From NCBI GenBank assembly GCA_944372195.1, contig CALVYK010000007.1, positions 1-59,581 on the forward strand: a stretch of DNA of 59,581 bases. The letters are read 5' to 3'. Numbering within the stretch: position 1 is the first letter of the stretch; the number at the start of each line of letters is the position of its first letter. This stretch comes from an uncultured Bacilli bacterium (GTDB lineage Bacteria; Bacillota_I; Bacilli_A; RF39; UBA660). The notes below the pieces were generated by a model. That model made no database searches. It was given only the letters and a program-made list of their open reading frames with translations, and had not been told where the DNA came from. The position numbers and the translations under genes were made by a program. Shown here in pieces: positions 34,256 to 42,473 of this stretch.

Positions 34256-34853
34256 AAATTTTCTCCTTCAAATTTTTAATTCTTTCTTCATAATCTCCAC
34301 TAGTAATATAACTACCAACCACTACAATGTCAGCATCATTAACTAATTTAATAGTATTATCATTAATGCCACCATCAACTTCAATTAAATAATTTCCTTT
34401 TAATTCTTTTAATTTTTTTATTTTATCGATTGTATCCATAATAAATTGTTGTCCACCCAATCCTGGTTCAACGCTCATAACTAAAACTAAATCTAAATAT
34501 GATAAATATGGTATTATCTCTTCTACTTTAGTAGATGGTTTTATTGATAATCCCACTTTAATATTAAATTTTTTAATATAATTGATAGCATCTAATACAT
34601 CCGTAACCGCTTCATAATGAAATGTTATAAATAAAGGATTTAATTTTTTATACATATCTATATATTTATAAACATCATTTACCATTAAATGAACATCTAA
34701 TGGTTTTCTATTAGTAATATTAATTACTTCATTTTTATTGCTAACAAATATTCCATCCATTATATCTAAATGAAGATAATCAATATCACAATTTACTAAT
34801 TTATTTACATTTTCTATATTATCTATAGTTAAAAATGAAGCAGATATTTTCAT
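34248..34853 (-). CDS. rpe: Ribulose-phosphate 3-epimerase
   Basis: TIM-barrel enzyme of the pentose phosphate pathway. The 201-residue protein has ISASFLTID, DIDYLHLDIMDGIFVSN (metal-binding His and Asp), LDVHLMVN, FHYEAV, GLSIKPST, VLVMSVEPGLGGQQFI, IEVDGGIND and VVGSYI. These are the full set of family motifs, though the protein is ~15-20 residues shorter than average, trimmed mainly at the last helix. It overlaps rsgA by four bases; the rsgA-rpe order is the Bacillus one. Confidence 0.95.
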   Translation of the reverse strand: MKISASFLTIDNIENVNKLVNCDIDYLHLDIMDGIFVSNKNEVINITNRKPLDVHLMVNDVYKYIDMYKKLNPLFITFHYEAVTDVLDAINYIKKFNIKVGLSIKPSTKVEEIIPYLSYLDLVLVMSVEPGLGGQQFIMDTIDKIKKLKELKGNYLIEVDGGINDNTIKLVNDADIVVVGSYITSGDYEERIKNLKEKIYG

Positions 34854-35677
34854 ACTCTTTCCTTCCTTATTAATTTAATATAATTATTATATCTAGATTC
34901 TAATATATCTTTATTTAATCTTCTTTTAATTTCACAATCATCTTCTTTATCATGCATACAATCTTTATAAGCACATTTATCACGATATAAATTAAATTCT
35001 ACAAAATTATCTCTTATATCAGATAAACTCATCTCTCTTAAATCTAAACTAGAAAATCCCGGTGTATCAGCACACCACCCATCTAATAAATTAATTAAAC
35101 TTACATGGCGAGTGGTGTGTTTACCTCTACCTAAAGCTTTAGAAATATTGTTAGTTTGTAAATTTAAATTACTATCTAAAATATTCAATAAAGTAGACTT
35201 ACCTGCACCAGATTGACCTGCTATAACTGTTATTTTATCTTTAAATATATTTTTAATACTTCCTTCTTTATTATAGTAAACTTGATACCCAATTTTTTGA
35301 TAATATTTTTTTAAATTATCTATATCTTTTTTATCATCTAACAAATCTAATTTAGTAAAACAAATAATTGGTTTTATATTATTAAATTCAATTAAACACA
35401 ACAATTTATCTAATAAATATAAATCTAAATTAGGTTCTTTAACACTTGCTACTATAATAGCTTGATCGATATTAGCAATCGGTGGTCTTATTAAACTGTT
35501 TTTTCTTTCTTTAATATTTAAAATTATTTTTTTATTACTATCAAACTCTACATTGTCGCCAACTAAAGGAGTTATTTTTAAATTTCTAAATTTTCCTCTA
35601 GCATTACAAACATATTCTTTATCACTTAAAACTGTAAATGAATTACTAATAATTTTGATTATCTTGCCTTCCATCAT
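34850..35677 (-). CDS. rsgA: Ribosome small subunit GTPase RsgA
   Basis: A circularly permuted GTPase acting in 30S maturation. Order: OB-fold (~1-65), NIDQAIIVASVKEPNLDLYLLDKLL, then G4 (FTKLDL), G1 (AGQSGAGKSTLLN) and G3 (WCADTPGFSSL), in the permuted order. The RGKHTTRHVSLI switch segment is present. A C-terminal zinc domain follows (CAYKDCMHDKEDDC, Cys-Cys-His-Cys). The 275 residues are a normal length. Overlaps both prkC and rpe by four bases. Confidence 0.96.
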   Translation of the reverse strand: MMEGKIIKIISNSFTVLSDKEYVCNARGKFRNLKITPLVGDNVEFDSNKKIILNIKERKNSLIRPPIANIDQAIIVASVKEPNLDLYLLDKLLCLIEFNNIKPIICFTKLDLLDDKKDIDNLKKYYQKIGYQVYYNKEGSIKNIFKDKITVIAGQSGAGKSTLLNILDSNLNLQTNNISKALGRGKHTTRHVSLINLLDGWCADTPGFSSLDLREMSLSDIRDNFVEFNLYRDKCAYKDCMHDKEDDCEIKRRLNKDILESRYNNYIKLIRKERV

Positions 35678-37392
35678 TCTGTTCCTTCTGGTACATCAGG
35701 AGTTTCTTCTGCAATTGTTTTTTGAGTAACAGTTATAGTAAGAGTCGAACCACTTATAACTTCACCTGTTCTATTTTGTTTAATAATTGTTCCTTCTGGA
35801 TAAGTATCGTTTGTTTCATATTGAATACTTAAAGTAACATTATTTTTATCACAAAATTCTTGAACCATATCAACAGTATAATTTTCATTAACAAAATCTG
35901 GATATTCAACAGTAAATACTGCATAATATATAACTATTGTATCCCCTGGCTCTAATTTATCTCCTGCTTTAGCACTTTGATCAACAACAGTTTCTTCTTT
36001 ATATTTATCTTGTTCTTCTTTTTCAATTTTTCTTGGTTCAGTTATAACATTTAAACCAGCATTTTTTAAGTTAGCTTCAACAGTTTTATAATTTTGCCCA
36101 GTATAGCTTTCCAAGGTTATATTATTACTTTCTTTAGCAACGATAATTGTTACTTCAGTTCCCTCTTTAACCGTTCTTCCAACCTGGGGACTTGTACCAA
36201 TTACTTTGCCTGGTTCAATCTCATCACTTTCTTTTTCTTCAACATCACTAGCAACTAACAATCCTAATTCTTTTAATTTACTTTCAGCTTCAACAACAGT
36301 TAAATTGCTAACATCTGGTATAGTAACGTCAGGTACACTTACTAATTTAGGATAAACAATTATAAATAAACAAATTAAAGCTACTAATAATGCAAATATA
36401 CCACCTGTTATCCACAATACAATATCTTTTTTTGATTTCTTTTTTGATTTAGCCACATCACTTACCTCCTCATGTTTTTTATCTAATCTACTTAAATTAG
36501 GCATTACCTTTGTTTCTTCTAATTCATGTTCTGGATATTTATATTCTAATCTTTTTTGGTTCAAATTTTCTTCCGTTAAACAAGACTTAATATCATCGTA
36601 CATTTCACGTACTGAATCATATCTATTTTTTGGATTCTTAGCACATGCTCTTAACACTATGTTTTCAACAGACTGTGGAATATCAGGATTTTGTTTACAA
36701 ATAGAAGGTATTGGTTCTTTCATTTGTTTGATTGCAATCTCAACGGCATTGTCGCCCTTAAAAGGAACTTTACCAATCAATAATTCATACATTAAAATTC
36801 CTAATGAATAAATATCAGATTTAATAGTTGAACCACTACCATTAGCTTGTTCTGGTGGAAGATAATGCACAGAACCCATAACTGAATTTGTCTGCGTTAG
36901 TTCGTTACTGTTTAAAGCCATGGCTATACCAAAATCCATTATTTTAACTCTGCCATCATCTAATATCATGACGTTTTGTGGCTTAATATCACGATGAATT
37001 ATATAACTATCATGAGCACACATAATCGCACTGGCTAATTGTGTCATTATATCTATTACTTCCGGTAATGTTAAAGCTCCTCTTTTTTTAACTAAACTTT
37101 TTAAAGTTTTACCTTGAACATATTCCATTACGATATAATAACTACCATTGTCTTCTCCAACATCATACATTTCAACAATATTTGGGTGATGTAATTTACT
37201 GGCAGATAATGCTTCTCTTTGAAATCTTCTTACAAATTTTTCATCATCAGCTAAATCGCCACGTAATACTTTAACTGCAACATTTCTATCTAAAATTGTA
37301 TCTTTGGCTAAATAAACATTAGCCATGCCACCTTCACCAATCGTTTTGATAATTTGATATCTATCGTTTATTTTGTCCCCTTTTACAATCAT
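35674..37392 (-). CDS. prkC: PASTA-domain Ser/Thr protein kinase
   Basis: Membrane eukaryotic-type kinase sensing peptidoglycan. In spore formers PrkC also triggers germination in response to muropeptides. Kinase domain ~11-275: GEGGMANVYLA, catalytic Lys41 in VAVKVLRG, HRDIKPQNVMI, MDFGIA, GSVHYLPPEQA. A basic juxtamembrane stretch precedes one helix (~320-345). Three PASTA domains follow (~355-555): IPDVSNLTVVEAESKLKELGL, SYTGQNYKTVEANLKNAGL, and a more diverged third. The family usually has two to four. It overlaps its phosphatase gene and rsgA by four bases each. Confidence 0.96.
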   Translation of the reverse strand: MIVKGDKINDRYQIIKTIGEGGMANVYLAKDTILDRNVAVKVLRGDLADDEKFVRRFQREALSASKLHHPNIVEMYDVGEDNGSYYIVMEYVQGKTLKSLVKKRGALTLPEVIDIMTQLASAIMCAHDSYIIHRDIKPQNVMILDDGRVKIMDFGIAMALNSNELTQTNSVMGSVHYLPPEQANGSGSTIKSDIYSLGILMYELLIGKVPFKGDNAVEIAIKQMKEPIPSICKQNPDIPQSVENIVLRACAKNPKNRYDSVREMYDDIKSCLTEENLNQKRLEYKYPEHELEETKVMPNLSRLDKKHEEVSDVAKSKKKSKKDIVLWITGGIFALLVALICLFIIVYPKLVSVPDVTIPDVSNLTVVEAESKLKELGLLVASDVEEKESDEIEPGKVIGTSPQVGRTVKEGTEVTIIVAKESNNITLESYTGQNYKTVEANLKNAGLNVITEPRKIEKEEQDKYKEETVVDQSAKAGDKLEPGDTIVIYYAVFTVEYPDFVNENYTVDMVQEFCDKNNVTLSIQYETNDTYPEGTIIKQNRTGEVISGSTLTITVTQKTIAEETPDVPEGTE

Positions 37393-38129
37393 TTATTTCC
37401 ACCATCCTTTAAAAATGCAACTGAAATATTATCTGTTCCCCCTCTATTATTGCATTTTACAACTAATTTTTTTAATCTATCATCAATTGATATATCATCA
37501 TCTGTCAAAACCTTAGCAATTTGTTCTTCATCCAACATATTAGTTAAGCCATCACTGCATAACATTATTCCGTCAACATCTCTTTCAACATCAAAAATAT
37601 CCATTTCAACGGTACTAGTAGCACCTAAAGCGCGCATTAAAACGTTTTTTCTTGGATGTTCTTTGGCTTTTTCTAAAGATAATTCTCCAGATTTAACTAA
37701 TAAATTAACCAAAGTATGATCGTTAGTTATTTTGTGTAGTTTATTTTTCTTTAAAACATAACCCGATGAATCACCAATATTTCCAAATAATAAGAAATCT
37801 TTCGTCACAATAGCTAAAACAATAGTTGTCCCCATACCAGAACTTTCTTTGTGTTCACTTGTGTATTTATATAATAAAACATTAGCTTCACTTACTATTT
37901 CTTTAATAAAACTAATTGCATCTTCTTTAGTTCCAACCGAACTTATTTTTCTAAATCTATCACCTATATGGGATATAGCAATGCTAGAAGCAATCTCACC
38001 ACCACAGTGACCTCCCATACCATCAGCAACCGCTAATAATACTTCACCCATCTTATTTTCATTTATAATAACACTATCTTCATTATGGTCTCTTACTTTT
38101 CCTGTATCGGTTATATAAGCATATTCCAT
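37389..38129 (-). CDS. prpC: PP2C-type Ser/Thr protein phosphatase
   Basis: Metal-dependent phosphatase that reverses PrkC phosphorylation. ITDTGKVRDHNEDSV provides the first metal-binding Asp. ADGMGGHCGGEIAS is the DGMGG motif. GMGTTIVLAI, GNIGDSSGYVL, LMRALG, IMLCSDGLTNML (second Asp) and GGTDNISVAFL (third) follow. I chose the ATG at 38129, preceded by AAGGAGG; an in-frame start at 38174 would overlap rlmN and lies before that site. Length ~246 residues is typical. Order rlmN-prpC-prkC-rsgA-rpe is conserved in Firmicutes. Confidence 0.96.
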   Translation of the reverse strand: MEYAYITDTGKVRDHNEDSVIINENKMGEVLLAVADGMGGHCGGEIASSIAISHIGDRFRKISSVGTKEDAISFIKEIVSEANVLLYKYTSEHKESSGMGTTIVLAIVTKDFLLFGNIGDSSGYVLKKNKLHKITNDHTLVNLLVKSGELSLEKAKEHPRKNVLMRALGATSTVEMDIFDVERDVDGIMLCSDGLTNMLDEEQIAKVLTDDDISIDDRLKKLVVKCNNRGGTDNISVAFLKDGGNK

Positions 38130-38130
38130 A

Positions 38131-39150
38131 TTATTCCTCCTTGTAATTGGCTCGTAACTGTCCACATGCCGCACTTACTTTCTTACCAAATTCTCGTCTA
38201 ATTGTAACACCAATATTATTCTTTTTTAATGTATCATAAAATTTTAAAATAGTATTTTGATCACTTTTTTTAAACTCAATATGACTGGTTTCATTATAAG
38301 GTATTAAATTAACATAACAATTCATACCTTTTAATAATTTAGAAAGTTCAACTGCATTTTCATATTTGTCATTAACGCCTTTCAATAAAATATATTCAAA
38401 TGTTACTCTTCTATTAGTTTGTTTAATATATTCTTTTATTGTTTTCATTAAATCTTCTAATTTATAAACTTTACTTATTGGCATTAATTCCTGCCTTAAT
38501 TTATCATTAGATGCATGTAAAGATATAGCCAAATTAACTTGTTTTCCATCTTTAATAAATTCTTTTATTTTAGGAATTATCCCACAAGTAGATACTGTTA
38601 TATGTCTACTTCCTAAAGCAATTCCTTTAGGTGTATTAATGATATCGATAAATTTTATAACATTTTCATAATTATCAAATGGTTCACCAATTCCCATTAA
38701 AACTAAATGAGATATTCTTATATTTAAGTCTTCTTCAATTTTAAGTAACTGCAAAACCATCTCACTAGTATTTAAATTTCTAACTTTTTTAAGTCTACCA
38801 CTTTCACAAAATTTACAGCCCATATTACATCCAACCTGACTAGATACACATAAAGAATTACCATAATCATGTTTCATTAATACAGCTTCAATTTTGTTAT
38901 TATCTTCTAATTTAAATAAATATTTAATTACATCAACATCTTCTTGTTTTGTTAATATTTCTAAATCATTTATTTTAAAATCTTCTTTTAAATAACTAAT
39001 AACTTCTTTTTTAATATTAGTCATTTCATCAAATGATTTTACTCTTTTTTGATACAACCATTCAAATACTTGTGTAGCTTTAAATTTTTTTTCACCTTTA
39101 CTTATGAAATAGTCTTCTAATTGTTTAATTGTATAGTCATATATATTCAT
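38131..39150 (-). CDS. rlmN: 23S rRNA/tRNA adenine-2 methyltransferase RlmN
   Basis: Radical-SAM enzyme methylating A2503 of 23S rRNA and A37 of some tRNAs. The cluster-binding motif CNMGCKFC (three Cys) is intact, as are VCVSSQVGC before it, LVLMGIGEPFDNY, HITVSTCGI, LAISLHASND, FEYILLKGVND, LIPYN, and the C-terminal VTIRREFGKKVSAACGQL with the catalytic Cys. 339 residues, normal length. AGGGTGTAATT precedes the ATG, with a TG-extended TATAAT upstream. Confidence 0.97.
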   Translation of the reverse strand: MNIYDYTIKQLEDYFISKGEKKFKATQVFEWLYQKRVKSFDEMTNIKKEVISYLKEDFKINDLEILTKQEDVDVIKYLFKLEDNNKIEAVLMKHDYGNSLCVSSQVGCNMGCKFCESGRLKKVRNLNTSEMVLQLLKIEEDLNIRISHLVLMGIGEPFDNYENVIKFIDIINTPKGIALGSRHITVSTCGIIPKIKEFIKDGKQVNLAISLHASNDKLRQELMPISKVYKLEDLMKTIKEYIKQTNRRVTFEYILLKGVNDKYENAVELSKLLKGMNCYVNLIPYNETSHIEFKKSDQNTILKFYDTLKKNNIGVTIRREFGKKVSAACGQLRANYKEE

Positions 39151-39229
39151 AATTACACCCTAACAACATTATATCATAAGTCTTAAATTTTATCTATTGT
39201 TTTGTCGTGAAAATACATATAATTTATTA

Positions 39230-39470
39230 TTGTGAATTGAAAAAGTAAATTCCAGTTTCAATATTTGGAAACTAAATTTAGTCTTACGTTTTTAAAAATT
39301 CTATAGCCTTTTATGTTTTCGCAATGGCAAAATTTCTAATACTTTTTATATTTCACACTATTTCTCGTTAAATTTAAAACTATTAATATCAAAAAAGTCT
39401 TTGTTATATATATTCCTTTTATATTTAATTTCATATCATTAAACTATAAAATTGCTTTTTCAATTCACAA
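39230..39470. repeat. 241-bp segment bounded by 16-bp perfect inverted repeats
   Basis: TTGTGAATTGAAAAAG at 39230-39245 is matched exactly by its reverse complement at 39455-39470. The interior has no ORF of note. No target-site duplication is evident at the two ends. Size and structure fit a miniature inverted-repeat element or the closing stem of a long structured RNA; only a genome-wide copy search would tell. Confidence 0.55.
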
Positions 39471-39575
39471 AATTTTCAAAACAAATAATAACAATTCATA
39501 TTTTAATAAAAAAAGTAATTTATCATATTAAAAATTCAAACTCTAAATAAGTTTAGCGTATCAAATTAACGATAT

Positions 39576-39605
39576 AAAAAAACGTTAGAATAATTATTTC
39601 TAACG
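39576..39605 (-). terminator. Terminator after the foreign-composition lipoprotein gene
   Basis: An 8-bp stem (39583-39590 with 39598-39605), 7-base loop, followed on the minus strand by a T run (A at 39576-39582). Confidence 0.75.
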
Positions 39606-39643
39606 CATATTACACCTTTAAATGTATAAACATAAACAGTATC

Positions 39644-39683
39644 ATATAATTTTTATTTTATGACATGAAAATAAAAATTATAT
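39644..39683 (-). repeat. 16-bp perfect AU-rich hairpin just after the lipoprotein gene
   Basis: Left arm 39644-39659 and right arm 39668-39683 are exact reverse complements around an 8-base loop. It begins ten bases after the stop codon of the gene ending at 39694. There is no T run after it, so it may be an mRNA 3' stabiliser acting ahead of the true terminator. Confidence 0.6.
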
Positions 39684-39693
39684 AGATTAAAAC

Positions 39694-40389
39694 TTAATAT
39701 ACTTTATAAGTTTTAATAATTTCATCAATCAATGATAGATTTTTATTTGCTATATCCTCATCATACACGTATGATTCATCCTCAAAGTCTGATTTCTTAG
39801 CTAAAGCAATTAGGTAAGATGGGCAATTATTTCTAACACCAATACTGTTGTTCGCTAAGAAAAAGTATCCTATATAGTCATATGCAATAACTCGGGTACC
39901 CGGCTCGGAACCTTCAAGCGTAAACGTCCCTGTAACCCGGAGCATGTCCACTCCATTTACATTCACCTGCTCACGGGAGTCCTCTGTTCTGTTATAATTC
40001 TGATGGCCTCTATGAACATTAAACCGCTCGTCAATTTTTTCCTCTACAATAGCCGGAACATCCTCTGCACTAGTAATTCCTTCTTCCCAGTTGCTATCCT
40101 GAATGATAATCGTTTCCACTTCTTTTCCGGTTCCTTTATAGTAATACCAACCATAACCTGTCCCACTGTTATCCAGCCATTGATTTTGATCAATTGAAAT
40201 AGCAAAAGCAGTTACACCATAAATCTTTTCTACTAAATTTTGTTCGGGTTTATTTTCACTTTCTGTATTATCTGTTGTTGATTGTTCTACATCATTATTT
40301 ATTCCATCATTAACAGTTTCTTTTTGACATCCAATCAAAGTCATTCCTAATAATGATAGCGTAATTAAAATTATTAATTTCTTTTTCAT
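39694..40389 (-). CDS. Lipoprotein of unknown function with foreign base composition
   Basis: About 231 residues. Signal peptide with lipobox LIGC (Cys ~21), an acidic Asn/Thr/Glu linker, then a ~170-residue globular domain (KIYGVTAFAISIDQNQWLDNSGTGYGWYYYKG ... VNGVDMLRVTGTFTLEGSEPGTRVIAYDYIGYF). I know no family for it with certainty. The domain-coding part is strikingly GC-rich for this region: 39901-39960 has 33 G/C of 60 by my count, against roughly a quarter in flanking genes. The signal peptide region and both flanks are AT-rich. ATG at 40389 follows GGAGG; an in-frame ATG at 40404 is part of that site. It is monocistronic, with its own promoter and terminator. Confidence 0.7.
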   Translation of the reverse strand: MKKKLIILITLSLLGMTLIGCQKETVNDGINNDVEQSTTDNTESENKPEQNLVEKIYGVTAFAISIDQNQWLDNSGTGYGWYYYKGTGKEVETIIIQDSNWEEGITSAEDVPAIVEEKIDERFNVHRGHQNYNRTEDSREQVNVNGVDMLRVTGTFTLEGSEPGTRVIAYDYIGYFFLANNSIGVRNNCPSYLIALAKKSDFEDESYVYDEDIANKNLSLIDEIIKTYKVY

Positions 40390-40420
40390 TTTTATTTCCT
40401 CCATTTTCCTATCTATATTA

Positions 40421-40449
40421 ATAATATCATAATTTATATAAAAAGTAAA
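40421..40449 (-). promoter_or_regulatory. Promoter for the foreign-composition lipoprotein gene
   Basis: TTTACT (-35, 40444-40449) and TG-extended TATTAT (-10, 40421-40426) on the minus strand with 17 bases between, about 30 bases before the ATG at 40389. Confidence 0.6.
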
Positions 40450-40450
40450 T

Positions 40451-40500
40451 TTATTTTCTTAATATTTTGTATTTTTTATTTTCTTAATATTTTGTGTTTT
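40451..40500. repeat. Two tandem copies of a 25-bp AT-rich repeat
   Basis: TTATTTTCTTAATATTTTGT occurs at 40451-40470 and again at 40476-40495; the following five bases differ by one (attttt vs gttttt start). The pair sits immediately upstream of the -35 of the lipoprotein gene. Confidence 0.7.
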
Positions 40501-40549
40501 TCAAATACTCGTTTTTTTAATATATTATTTTTAATTTCAAAAAACTATG

Positions 40550-41500
40550 TTAATTCATAGTCTCATAAAATTTTTTTATATATTTAATTTTCTCTTCATT
40601 AGACAAAAACGAAGCATTAATAGCATTAATATTCATTTTTTTAAAATCTTCTATTTCAAAATTAAAATATTTATTTAATTTTTCATATTCGCGAGTTAAT
40701 GTTATGTTAGATACTGTTCTATTATCGGTATTAATAGTTACTAAAACACCTTTATCATATAATTTTTTTATTGGATGATTAATATATTCACATATATTAG
40801 TATCGACATTACTAGTAGGACATACTTCTAATGTTATATTTTTTTCTTTTATTAAATTTATAACTTTGTCATCTTCTATACATCTAACACCATGACCAAT
40901 TCTTTTTGCATTGAAATCAATAGCAGATAAAATACTATCAATTCCATCTGCTTCACCAGCATGAATAGTAAATGGTATTTTTAAGTCATTAATTATTTTG
41001 AATAAATCTTTAAAATTATGTGTTTTATATTTTTTTTCATCGCCAGCCAAATCGATTCCTACAACACCTTTATTTAAATATTTAAAAGTTAAATCAATAA
41101 TTTTTTTATTTTCTATAAAGCTACTATTTCGCATCATACATAATATCAAATTAACTTTTAAATCTTTATCTCTTAATCCTTCTAAAACAGAATCGACTAC
41201 TTCTTCTAAAGATAAATTTTTAGTGTGTAAAATAGGAGCAAACCTAACTTCAGCATAGATAACATTATCTTTTCTGAAATCTTCGACTAATTCTTTAGCT
41301 ACTCTAGTTAACATTTCTTTTGATTGCATTATTTCAATTGGTAAATTAAATTTAGTTAAATATTCTTCTAAATTTTTACAATTATTACGCATTACATCTT
41401 CTTTTGCTATATTTTTAAATTCTTTTAATGTTTCATATCTAACTGATCCATCTAAATGAACATGTAATTCTACCTTAGGAATTTCTCTTAGCGTATTCAT
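40550..41500 (-). CDS. add: Adenosine deaminase
   Basis: Zinc-dependent deaminase of adenosine/deoxyadenosine, 316 residues. Metal and catalytic motifs: VELHVHLDGS (HxH), FTIHAGEADG (His and Glu), RIGHGVRC, LEVCPTSNV, and VTINTDNRTVSN with the last Asp. EVRFAPILH and the IDLAGDE segment also match. It overlaps galE by 26 bases at its start, so it belongs to the flippase-galE-add transcript. Confidence 0.94.
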   Translation of the reverse strand: MNTLREIPKVELHVHLDGSVRYETLKEFKNIAKEDVMRNNCKNLEEYLTKFNLPIEIMQSKEMLTRVAKELVEDFRKDNVIYAEVRFAPILHTKNLSLEEVVDSVLEGLRDKDLKVNLILCMMRNSSFIENKKIIDLTFKYLNKGVVGIDLAGDEKKYKTHNFKDLFKIINDLKIPFTIHAGEADGIDSILSAIDFNAKRIGHGVRCIEDDKVINLIKEKNITLEVCPTSNVDTNICEYINHPIKKLYDKGVLVTINTDNRTVSNITLTREYEKLNKYFNFEIEDFKKMNINAINASFLSNEEKIKYIKKFYETMN

Positions 41501-42473
41501 AAGAATCTTTCACCATTTCCTCTATTGTTTTAGTTGCTTTAAAATTTAATTTTTTTAAAGCATATGAACAATCAGCATAACAAGCATCAATATCACCAGG
41601 TCTACGATCAGTTATTTTATAATTTACTTTAACATTATTAACTTTTTCAAATGTTTTAACTATTTCTAAAACACTATAACCATGGCCTGTGCCTAAATTA
41701 TAAAAATCAATACCTTTTTCTTTATTAATCAATTCAATAGCTTTTATATGACCAATTGCTAAATCGACAACATGAATATAATCTCTAACACCAGTTCCGT
41801 CAATAGTATTATAATCATTACCAAATATACTTAATTGTTCTAATTTACCAGTTGCCACTTTAACAATATAAGGCATTAAATTATTTGGTATATCATTAGG
41901 ATTTTCCCCTATTAAATAACTTTTATGAGCACCAATTGGATTAAAATATCTTAATACAGCAATACTCCATTCATGATCTGAATTATATAAATCTTTTAAA
42001 ATACCTTCAATATATAATTTGGTTGAACCATAAGGATTAGTTGTTTTTAATGGAAAATCTTCTTTAATCGGTAATGTTTTAGGATTACCATAAACAGTAG
42101 CACTTGAAGAAAAAACTAATTTTTTACAATTATATTTACACATAACTTCTAATAAAGTTAAAGTTGAATCAAAATTATTGCGATAATATAATAAAGGTTT
42201 TTTGACACTTTCACCCACGGCTTTTAATCCGGCAAAATGAATTACTGCATCAATATTTTCATTTTTAAATATTTTATCAACTAACTCTTTATCGCATAAA
42301 TCTCCTTTATAAAATTTTAAATCTTTATTTGTTATTTTTTTTATTTTATCTATTACATCTTCTTTAGAATTAGATAAATTATCAATAACAACTACTTCAT
42401 AATTATTATCTAATAATTCACAACAGGTATGGCTTCCTATGAATCCACAACCACCCGTTACTAATATTTTCAT
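41475..42473 (-). CDS. galE: UDP-glucose 4-epimerase
   Basis: Short-chain dehydrogenase fold enzyme interconverting UDP-glucose and UDP-galactose, 332 residues. GGCGFIGSHTCCELL is the NAD-binding Gly-rich loop. IHFAGLKAVGESV, FSSSATVYGNP, NPYGSTKLYIE (catalytic Tyr and Lys), LRYFNPIGAH, DGTGVRDYIHVVDLA, NLGTGHGYSV and RPGDIDACYAD are all family blocks. It abuts the flippase gene by one base, suggesting joint use in surface-glycan synthesis. Confidence 0.96.
   Translation of the reverse strand: MKILVTGGCGFIGSHTCCELLDNNYEVVVIDNLSNSKEDVIDKIKKITNKDLKFYKGDLCDKELVDKIFKNENIDAVIHFAGLKAVGESVKKPLLYYRNNFDSTLTLLEVMCKYNCKKLVFSSSATVYGNPKTLPIKEDFPLKTTNPYGSTKLYIEGILKDLYNSDHEWSIAVLRYFNPIGAHKSYLIGENPNDIPNNLMPYIVKVATGKLEQLSIFGNDYNTIDGTGVRDYIHVVDLAIGHIKAIELINKEKGIDFYNLGTGHGYSVLEIVKTFEKVNNVKVNYKITDRRPGDIDACYADCSYALKKLNFKATKTIEEMVKDSYEYAKRNS

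Larger units (their letters stand above)
39151..39693. other. 543-base intergenic stretch upstream of rlmN
   Basis: Non-coding as far as I can see. From the rlmN side it holds an extended -10 element (TGATATAAT on the minus strand) just before rlmN, then a 241-base segment bounded by 16-base inverted repeats (39230-39470), then ~100 AT-rich bases with nothing I recognise. A terminator hairpin (39576-39605) and an AU-rich perfect hairpin (39644-39683) follow, both downstream of the lipoprotein gene. Confidence 0.6.
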
